A stretch of 6,184 nucleotides of DNA from an uncultured Bacilli bacterium (GTDB lineage: Bacteria; Bacillota_I; Bacilli_A; RF39; UBA660), in the NCBI GenBank assembly GCA_934101605.1, contig CAKORS010000048.1:1-6184 (forward strand), in the 5' to 3' direction. A program made the translations under genes and the position numbers. The notes beneath the pieces were generated by a model. That model did not search any database. It had not been told where the DNA came from and was given only the letters and a program-made list of their open reading frames with translations. Positions 1 to 4,919 of the stretch are shown here, one piece after another (the stretch's first letter is position 1; each line of letters begins with the position of its first letter).

Positions 1-201
1 GTACTCATCGATTTGAGATTTAATTTCATCGTTTATTTCTCTACCATCTTCATAGTATTGAGTACATGCTTCAGTAGTTATTGTGAAGCCTTGAGGTACT
101 GGTAAACCGATTTTAGTCATTTCTGCTAAGTTGGCACCTTTACCACCAAGTAAGTTTCTCATACTTGCATTTCCTTCTTTAAATGCATATACATATTTCA
201 T
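1..201 (-). CDS. ppdK: Pyruvate, phosphate dikinase, N-terminal 67 residues (3' part beyond window)
   Basis: The enzyme interconverts pyruvate + ATP + phosphate and PEP + AMP + pyrophosphate in the cytoplasm; in fermentative low-GC bacteria it commonly serves PPi-linked glycolysis. The visible N-terminus begins MKYVYAFKEGNASMRNLLGG, followed by KGANLAEM, GLPVPQGFTITTEAC and YYEDGREI. This is the highly conserved opening of the PEP/pyruvate-binding, ATP-grasp-type nucleotide domain of PpdK, and the GGKGANLAEM stretch is diagnostic. The family is about 870-880 residues, so over 90% of the gene lies beyond position 1. The ATG at 201-199 is chosen because AAGGAG (216-211) sits 9 bases upstream and the protein starts where family members start. 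It has its own promoter at 257-285 and follows the typA terminator, so it is probably transcribed separately. PEP synthase shares the fold but has a different N-terminus. Confidence 0.95.
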   Translation of the reverse strand, partial: MKYVYAFKEGNASMRNLLGGKGANLAEMTKIGLPVPQGFTITTEACTQYYEDGREINDEIKSQIDEY

Positions 202-256
202 TTACTCTCTCTCCTTCTCTTATACATATTAAGATATTAACTATCTCACAACGTTT

Positions 257-285
257 ATTGTATCAAATTTTTATTTAAATGACTA
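257..285 (-). promoter_or_regulatory. Predicted sigma-A-type promoter of ppdK
   Basis: On the minus strand TAGTCA (285-280) is followed by a 17-base spacer and TACAAT (262-257). The bases just before the -10 read TGA, giving an extended -10 (TGn). The -35 matches the TTGACA consensus at 4 of 6 positions and the -10 at 5 of 6. Transcription would start near 250 and leave a leader of about 50 bases with the ribosome binding site. This is inferred from motif and spacing only. Confidence 0.6.
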
Positions 286-312
286 TAAAAATATATGTTT
301 TTTTTATATTTT

Positions 313-343
313 TACAAAAAAAAGATGCTTTTAGTGCATCTTT
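313..343 (-). terminator. Rho-independent terminator after typA
   Basis: An 8-bp perfect stem pairs AAAGATGC (343-336) with GCATCTTT (328-321) around a 7-base loop, followed by further T residues on the minus strand (320-316). The TAA stop of typA (344-342) overlaps the foot of the 5' arm. The same GATGC/GCATC stem sequence ends pnp at 4888-4919. Confidence 0.85.
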
Positions 344-689
344 AATTTTCTTTTCCGTGTAATCTAAATCTTTCTTTTGGATCTAGTATCTTTTTTCTAA
401 GTCTTATACTATCAGGTGTTAATTCAACATATTCATCATCTTCTATAAATTCTAGGGCTTCTTCTAATGTGAATTTCTTAGGTGTTACAAGGGTTAATGC
501 TTCATCTGTTCCGCTTGCACGAGTATTTGTTAGATTTTTATTTTTGCAAGGATTAACATCTAAATCATTATCTCTATTATTAATACCAATAATCATTCCT
601 ACATATACTTCTGTTGCTGGCTCTATTATTAAAGTTCCACGGTCTGATAGGTTAAATAATGAAAATGCCATTGCTTTTCCTTTTTCCAT
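342..689 (-). CDS. typA: TypA/BipA C-terminal domain, separated by a frameshift
   Basis: These 115 residues are the unique C-terminal domain of the ribosome-associated GTPase TypA/BipA, out of frame with the rest of the gene at 695-2149. Diagnostic stretches are FNLSDRGTLIIEPATEVYVG, GMIIGINNRDNDLDVNPCK, KKFTLEEALEFIEDDEYVE and SIRLRKKILD; LTNTRASGTDEA is near-identical across the family. In the family this domain contacts the ribosomal peptidyl-transferase/A-site region. The frame is open upstream of the ATG (689-687) back past the A6 run, reading KKGVLVSMEKGK, which matches the family where the upstream ORF departs from it. The real coding sequence therefore probably continues from the upstream frame rather than starting at this ATG. 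Independent initiation is possible but weakly supported: AGGTG (705-701) lies 11 bases upstream and the upstream stop (697-695) is 5 bases away, which could allow reinitiation. The gene ends inside the terminator at 313-343. Confidence 0.9.
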   Translation of the reverse strand: MEKGKAMAFSLFNLSDRGTLIIEPATEVYVGMIIGINNRDNDLDVNPCKNKNLTNTRASGTDEALTLVTPKKFTLEEALEFIEDDEYVELTPDSIRLRKKILDPKERFRLHGKEN

Positions 690-694
690 TGATA

Positions 695-2149
695 CTAAAA
701 CACCTTTTTTCTTCTTTGGATGCTTCCTACAAATGGTTCATAGTCTTTAAAACTTCTAACCATTATTCCTGCACCTTTAGTACTTGTTATAAATGTTGAT
801 CTATATCCTATAAGTCCACGTGTTGGAACATTAAATACTATGTGTGTATTATTATCATCATTAGTAATTGATTGTAGTTGTCCTTTTCTTTCGTTTAAAT
901 CATTTATAATTGTTCCTGAATATTCATTTGGAGTATCAATTATTACTTCTTCGAATGGTTCATATTTTTTACCATCTATTTCTTTAAATAATACAACTGG
1001 TTTAGAAACAGAAAGTTCATATCCTTCTCTTCTCATTTCTTCAAGTAAAACTGAAAGGTGAAGTTCTCCTCGTCCTGATACTTTATATCCATCAGCACCA
1101 TTTAATGACTCAACTTTAAGTCCTACGTTAGTCTCAAGTTCTCTATCTAATCTTTCTTTAATGTGTCTATTAGTTAAGAATTTACCACTTTGTCCTGCGA
1201 ATGGAGATGAATTTACTAAGAAGTTCATTGACATTGTTGGTTCTTCTATTGTAATTGGAGGTAATGCTTCAACGTTATTTGGATCACAAATTGTATCTCC
1301 AATAGATATATCTGATACAGTTTGAACTGTTACTATATCGCCATATTGAGCTTCTTTTACTTCTTTTCTTCTAATACCTTCATTTGTAAAAATCTTGCCT
1401 ACTCTAGATGATTCTTTTGTTCCATCATTTTTTACAATTGTTACCATACTTCCTGTTTTTAATATTCCTTTTGTTATTCTTCCGACACCAAGTCTTCCTA
1501 AATAATCATCATATGCTAAAGATGATACTTGTAATTGAACTGGGTCATTTTCATTTCCTTTATATGTCTCTGTATGTTTTATAATAGTATCCAAAAGTGG
1601 AATGATATCGTTATTTGTATCTTCTAATTCATATCTTATATAACCATCTCTTGCACTACCATAAAGAATTGGAAAATCTAATTGTTTATCATTTGCATTA
1701 AGTTCTACAAATAAATCGAAAGTCATATTAACTACTTCATCAATTCTTGCATCTTTTTTATCAATTTTATTTATAAATAAAATTGGGTTTAGATTTTGTT
1801 TTAATGCTTGCTCTAATACAAATTTTGTTTGTGGCATTGGTCCTTCTTTTGAATCAACTAAAAGTATAACTGTATCTACAGTTTTAATAATTCTTTCTAC
1901 TTCACTTGAAAAATCAGCATGTCCTGGAGTATCTACTATGTTGATTTTATAATCTTTATATCTTATAGAACAGTTTTTTGAATAAATAGTAATTCCTCTT
2001 TCTTTTTCAAGATCATTACTATCCATAATTTGGGATACTTGCTCTTCAGTTTGCTTTAATGCACCACAAGTTCCTAAAAGTGCATCTACTAATGTTGATT
2101 TTCCTACATCAACATGGGCTACTACTGCTATATTTATTATTTTTTCCAT
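695..2149 (-). CDS. typA: Ribosome-associated translational GTPase TypA/BipA, frameshifted before the C-terminal domain
   Basis: TypA/BipA is an EF-G-like GTPase that binds the 70S ribosome and helps 50S assembly and growth under stress or cold. The GTPase domain shows G1 AHVDVGKST (residues 11-19; the family usually has His where Val15 stands), G2 RGIT (51-54), G3 DTPGH (73-77, keeping the catalytic His), G4 NKID (127-130) and G5 GSA (164-166). An EF-Tu-like domain 2 follows (about 203-300), then the family signatures SPFAGQSGKF (315-324), RELETNVGLKVES (336-348), GRGELHLSVLLEEMRREGYE (359-378) and VPTRGLIGYRSTF (441-453). After QRRKK (478-482) the frame runs into V, F and a TAG stop. The matching family continuation, GVLVSMEKG, lies in the -1 frame. 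Rejoined length is about 602 residues, normal for the family (about 605-615). The ATG at 2149-2147 has GAGGTG 6 bases upstream and a promoter at 2180-2208. LepA and EF-G are excluded by the TypA-specific C-terminus. Confidence 0.95.
   Translation of the reverse strand: MEKIINIAVVAHVDVGKSTLVDALLGTCGALKQTEEQVSQIMDSNDLEKERGITIYSKNCSIRYKDYKINIVDTPGHADFSSEVERIIKTVDTVILLVDSKEGPMPQTKFVLEQALKQNLNPILFINKIDKKDARIDEVVNMTFDLFVELNANDKQLDFPILYGSARDGYIRYELEDTNNDIIPLLDTIIKHTETYKGNENDPVQLQVSSLAYDDYLGRLGVGRITKGILKTGSMVTIVKNDGTKESSRVGKIFTNEGIRRKEVKEAQYGDIVTVQTVSDISIGDTICDPNNVEALPPITIEEPTMSMNFLVNSSPFAGQSGKFLTNRHIKERLDRELETNVGLKVESLNGADGYKVSGRGELHLSVLLEEMRREGYELSVSKPVVLFKEIDGKKYEPFEEVIIDTPNEYSGTIINDLNERKGQLQSITNDDNNTHIVFNVPTRGLIGYRSTFITSTKGAGIMVRSFKDYEPFVGSIQRRKKVF
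704..710 (-). other. Slippery heptamer A AAA AAG at the typA frame break
   Basis: The minus strand reads AGA AAA AAG GTG TTT TAG in the upstream frame, so the heptamer A AAA AAG is in the register used for -1 ribosomal slippage. Re-reading the G at 704 gives GGT GTT TTA GTA TCA ATG, which restores the TypA sequence without a gap. The zero-frame stop comes two codons after the site. A7 in place of A6 would encode the same protein, so loss of one A by mutation, by sequencing, or its correction by transcriptional slippage fits equally well. No convincing stimulatory structure is seen: a weak A/U-rich hairpin begins 24 bases downstream, and an AGGA lies 14 bases upstream. Confidence 0.6.
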
Positions 2150-2179
2150 ATACTACACCTCTTTTAAATCGACTTTAAA

Positions 2180-2208
2180 ATTATACAATAAAAACACTTA
2201 TAAATCAA
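2180..2208 (-). promoter_or_regulatory. Predicted sigma-A-type promoter of typA
   Basis: On the minus strand TTGATT (2208-2203) is followed by a 17-base spacer and a perfect TATAAT (2185-2180). The -35 matches TTGACA at 4 of 6 positions. Start of transcription near 2173 gives a leader of about 24 bases carrying GAGGTG. The -35 hexamer overlaps the loop of the preceding terminator and the spacer covers its 3' arm, so terminator and promoter are nested. Confidence 0.75.
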
Positions 2209-2217
2209 GTGTTTTTA
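2189..2217 (-). terminator. Rho-independent terminator after the sigma-factor pair
   Basis: An 11-bp perfect stem pairs 2217-2207 with 2199-2189 (core AAAACACTT/AAGTGTTTT) around a 7-base loop, 9 bases after the TAA stop of sigma B. The stem is A/T-rich, with a T run forming part of the 3' arm. The symmetric A and T tracts would let it work in both directions, but no plus-strand gene needs it. Confidence 0.75.
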
Positions 2218-2226
2218 ATATTAATA

Positions 2227-3537
2227 TTATTTACTTCTTGTTAACGCTTTAGATCTTTCTTGTTTTTGTTCTTCTAATAGACTCTCTATTATTTTTCTTA
2301 TTTGTATTCTAGATATGCCTTTACAATGTTTTGTATTCTTGTTTGCATCTCTTACATTTTTAATTACTTTTTTAGAAAACTCTTCATCTTCTGTGTAGCT
2401 TGCTAGTTTTAATATTGCTTTTGATGAGAATATTTTTTTAAAAGTTCTTGTTTCAATTGCTCTTATTCTTTCTTTTGTTAAGTTTAATTCTATAGCTAAT
2501 TCATTTAGTGTTTTTATTTCGTTTTGTTCATTTATACCTGTTCTCATTTTAAATACATATCTTTCGTTTTCAGTTAAATTTAAATCACTTATTATTTTTC
2601 TTAATTCTTCTTTGAATATTTTATTTATTACATCATCAGGTATATTTGATGTTTTTTCATCTGCTATAGCGTCTTCTATTTTCATGTCTTCATCGTTTCC
2701 CTTAGATGTTGTATTGTTAAATGATATATAATTAGAACTTTTTGATAAAATAATTTCATTTATTTCTTTTTTACTATAACCTGTTTCTTTTGTTATTTCT
2801 TCTAGTGTTGGTTTACGACACAATCTTTTTTCTAAATTTTGTTCTGCTTCATTATATTTACTATATTTATCTTTAATATGATAAGGAATTTTTATTATTT
2901 GTTCATTTCTTTTTAAATATCTTTTTATATAGCTATCTATCCACCAAGTTGTATAGGTAGAAAACTTTACATTTTTTTCTATATCAAATAAATCTATTGC
3001 AAGTATTAATCCAATCATGCCTTCTTGAAATGCATCATCTTTTTGTTCTTTGTTATGAGTAAATTTATTTACTCTATGTAAAACAAGCTTTATATTATTT
3101 TCTATTAATAGCTTTCTAGCATTTTCATCTTTTAAATTTAACTTTTTTAAAAGTAAGACTTGTTCTTCTTCTGTAAAAGATGCATTAGCTTTTAATGTTT
3201 CTTTCCACGACTTTTTACTATTTTCTGTTTCTATATAAACTCTTTCATATTTTATATTTTTTAAATCACAATAATATTTTATCAAAGTAATTAATATTTC
3301 ATTATTTGATAGTGTTTTAAGCTTTCCCTCTCTTATCTCTACAAATTTTATTTCTACAATGTTTTTTATAATGTTATTTATTTTATTATTATTTAAAATA
3401 TTTAAATACATATCTGGAGTCATTTCTAAACTTCTTTCATTTATGAATCTGCTAAGTTTATTAATTTCTTTTATTAAAGTGCTATATTCATTTGTTATAT
3501 CTATATTTTCTTCTATAAATTGTTCTAAATCTTTCAT
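2227..3537 (-). CDS. Sigma-70-family RNA polymerase sigma factor (sigma B of a tandem pair)
   Basis: A 436-residue sigma factor that would direct core RNA polymerase to promoters. Residues 1-115 are a family-specific region shared with the neighbour at 3557-4834. Region 1.2 covers about 117-148 (ANASFTEEEQ, ARKLLIENN). Region 2 covers about 142-221 with DAFQEGMIGLILAIDLFD, then KFSTYTTWWI; the melting tryptophans are W198-W199. Region 3 is about 222-293 with a recognisable finger (DEDMKIEDAI). Region 4 covers about 311-369 with LTENERYVFKMRTGINEQNE and the helix TKERIRAIE, where RERIRQIE is usual. A 65-residue charged tail follows. Region 2.4 positions also differ from housekeeping sigma (ID-S-YIK for IRQAIT), so altered specificity is likely (inference). 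The ATG at 3537-3535 is preferred: GGAG lies 9 bases upstream and MKDLEQFIEENI aligns with METLRQFIENNI of the neighbour. An in-frame TTG at 3552 would add five residues but sits in the ribosome binding site. It is probably co-transcribed with sigma A, 19 bases upstream. Targets are unknown; it is unlikely to be the housekeeping RpoD. Confidence 0.88.
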   Translation of the reverse strand: MKDLEQFIEENIDITNEYSTLIKEINKLSRFINERSLEMTPDMYLNILNNNKINNIIKNIVEIKFVEIREGKLKTLSNNEILITLIKYYCDLKNIKYERVYIETENSKKSWKETLKANASFTEEEQVLLLKKLNLKDENARKLLIENNIKLVLHRVNKFTHNKEQKDDAFQEGMIGLILAIDLFDIEKNVKFSTYTTWWIDSYIKRYLKRNEQIIKIPYHIKDKYSKYNEAEQNLEKRLCRKPTLEEITKETGYSKKEINEIILSKSSNYISFNNTTSKGNDEDMKIEDAIADEKTSNIPDDVINKIFKEELRKIISDLNLTENERYVFKMRTGINEQNEIKTLNELAIELNLTKERIRAIETRTFKKIFSSKAILKLASYTEDEEFSKKVIKNVRDANKNTKHCKGISRIQIRKIIESLLEEQKQERSKALTRSK

Positions 3538-3546
3538 AGTTTTATT

Positions 3547-3550
3547 CTCC
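3547..3550 (-). promoter_or_regulatory. Ribosome binding site fixing the start of sigma B
   Basis: GGAG on the minus strand lies 9 bases before the ATG at 3537-3535 and directly follows an alternative in-frame TTG (3552-3550, sharing one base). Good spacing to the ATG, and none to the TTG, supports the shorter 436-residue protein. Confidence 0.7.
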
Positions 3551-3556
3551 AAATCA

Positions 3557-4834
3557 TTATTTAACTCTTGTTCTTTCTGCTTGATTTCTTATAGTGTCTA
3601 TTTGTTCCGAAAACTTTTTTGATGAAGTAATTAGTGTTGATTTACCACTATATCTTTCTTTTAATTTCGTTGCTATTTCTTGTGCTAATTTTTCATTTGT
3701 TGAATATTTTGCAAATTGTAAAGCAGTATCATCTGCATATATCTTTTTTATAGCTGAAAAATATACTTGTCTTATTCTTTCCCTTGTTAAGTTTAACTCT
3801 ATAGCTAATTCGCTTAGTGTTTTTACCTCATTATTTTCGTTTAGTCCTAAACGCATTTTAAGAACGTAATTTTCATTTTTAGTCAAGTTTAAATTATTTA
3901 TTATTTCTTTTATTTCTTCTTCTGTTATTTTGTCTATTATATCATTAAATGCTTTAGTTTGGTTTTCATCATATATACACTCTATTTCTTTTTGGTTTTC
4001 ATCAACTGTATCAATACTTATACTTTTTTGTTGCATTTGAGCAAAAATTTTTATTTTGTCTTCTTCAAGACCTGTTTCTTCTTTTATTTCTTCTATTGTT
4101 GGAACTCTATTAAGACTTTTTGATAGTTGTTTTATTTCTTTTATATATTTAACTTTTTCGTTTTCTATATTATAAGGGTATATTATTGGATTTTGCATCA
4201 TTCTTAAATATTCTTTTATGTAACGCCCTATAACTACCAAAGAATATGTTGAAAATTTTATACCTAGTTCTGGATTATATGTATCAACAGCTTTCATAAG
4301 TCCTACCATACCTTCTTGAAATAAATCGTCCTTGTGTTTATGTAATCCATAATATTGCTGCACCTTAAATAAAACTAATCTTACATTATTATTAATTAGT
4401 ATTTCCCTTGCTTTTTGATCACCGTTTTTTACTCTTTTAAAAAGAATATCTTGTTCTATTTGGCTGAACGATGCATTTTTATTTAGTTCCCATTTATATA
4501 AATTTTTGTTATTGCGACTTGTTGGCACGATATACTCTTTTTCAAATCTAATTTTATTATTATTACAATATTCTTTTATCAATAAAATAAGTAGTTTGTT
4601 ATTAGAAATTTCATCTAATTTGCCTATTTTTATTTCTATGATTTTTTGCTCTATTATAAAGTTTAAAATAGTTTTTATTTTTTCGTTATTTAACAGAAAA
4701 TTATAAACTTCTTTAGTTAACCCTATTTTATTACTTGTTAAAAAAGGATTTATTTTTTCAAATTCTAATAAACTTTCATTATAGCTATTAACTACTTTTA
4801 TATTATTTTCTATAAATTGCCTTAGTGTTTCCAT
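3557..4834 (-). CDS. Divergent sigma-70-family sigma factor lacking the region 2.3 tryptophans (sigma A of a tandem pair)
   Basis: A 425-residue protein, first of the tandem pair. Residues 1-115 form the shared N-terminal region (YNFLLNNEKI, GKLDEISNNKLLILLIKEYC). Region 1.2 covers about 117-150 (KNASFSQIEQ). Region 2 covers about 142-222 with DDLFQEGMVGLMKAVDTYNP and KFSTYSLVVI. The WW pair that helps open promoter DNA in sigma-70 proteins is V200-V201 here, and the basic RTIRIP stretch reads NPIIYP. The region 3.2 finger is shorter than in sigma B (ISIDTVDENQKEIE). Region 4 (about 308-366) is well conserved: NYVLKMRLGLNENNEVKTL and helix TRERIRQ (350-356), then VY for IE. A tail of about 60 residues follows. 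It could be an alternative sigma needing help to melt DNA, a competitor of another sigma, or a decaying copy; the intact frame and strong expression signals argue against decay. The ATG (4834-4832) has AGGGGG 5 bases upstream and a near-consensus promoter at 4857-4885. No anti-sigma gene is adjacent. Confidence 0.85.
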   Translation of the reverse strand: METLRQFIENNIKVVNSYNESLLEFEKINPFLTSNKIGLTKEVYNFLLNNEKIKTILNFIIEQKIIEIKIGKLDEISNNKLLILLIKEYCNNNKIRFEKEYIVPTSRNNKNLYKWELNKNASFSQIEQDILFKRVKNGDQKAREILINNNVRLVLFKVQQYYGLHKHKDDLFQEGMVGLMKAVDTYNPELGIKFSTYSLVVIGRYIKEYLRMMQNPIIYPYNIENEKVKYIKEIKQLSKSLNRVPTIEEIKEETGLEEDKIKIFAQMQQKSISIDTVDENQKEIECIYDENQTKAFNDIIDKITEEEIKEIINNLNLTKNENYVLKMRLGLNENNEVKTLSELAIELNLTRERIRQVYFSAIKKIYADDTALQFAKYSTNEKLAQEIATKLKERYSGKSTLITSSKKFSEQIDTIRNQAERTRVK

Positions 4835-4856
4835 AAGAACCCCCTGAAATGCCCTT

Positions 4857-4885
4857 ATTATAACATTTTCATTTTATTTTGACAA
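4857..4885 (-). promoter_or_regulatory. Strong predicted sigma-A-type promoter of the sigma-factor pair
   Basis: On the minus strand TTGTCA (4885-4880; 5 of 6 to TTGACA) is followed by exactly 17 bases and TATAAT (4862-4857), with TGT just before the -10 making an extended -10. This is the best promoter in the window. The start would fall near 4850, leaving a leader of about 16 bases with AGGGGG. It lies directly after the pnp terminator. The sequence suggests transcription by the housekeeping sigma rather than strict autoregulation. Confidence 0.85.
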
Positions 4886-4919
4886 GAAAAAGATGCTTTG
4901 TTATTTTATAGCATCTTTT
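4886..4919 (-). terminator. Rho-independent terminator at the end of pnp
   Basis: A 10-bp perfect stem pairs AAAAGATGCT (4919-4910) with AGCATCTTTT (4897-4888) around a 12-base loop, ending in T residues (TTTTTCTT on the minus strand). The TAA stop of pnp (4903-4901) lies in the loop and the 5' arm encodes its final Lys-Asp-Ala. The core stem is the same as that after typA. Confidence 0.85.

Noticed and set aside
232..246. Small inverted repeat AGATA-n5-TATCT in the ppdK leader
   Set aside because: Only 5 A/T-rich base pairs; expected by chance here and not followed by a T run, so no operator or attenuator is claimed.
660..680. Hairpin downstream of the typA slippery site as a frameshift stimulator
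   Set aside because: A weak, bulged, A/U-rich stem about 24 bases from the slip site, beyond the usual 5-9 base spacing.
469..750. Plus-strand open frame opposite the typA C-terminus
   Set aside because: It is the antisense of strongly conserved TypA coding sequence, has no recognisable motif or good ribosome binding site, and is hydrophobic as expected of an AT-rich reverse frame.
3538..3552. TTG start for sigma B giving five more residues
   Set aside because: The TTG overlaps the GGAG that serves the ATG at 3537, and alignment with sigma A supports the ATG.
3359..3622. Plus-strand hydrophobic open frame across the sigma A/B junction
   Set aside because: Antisense to the shared N-terminal region of sigma B, low complexity (Phe/Leu/Ile/Ser), no start signals.
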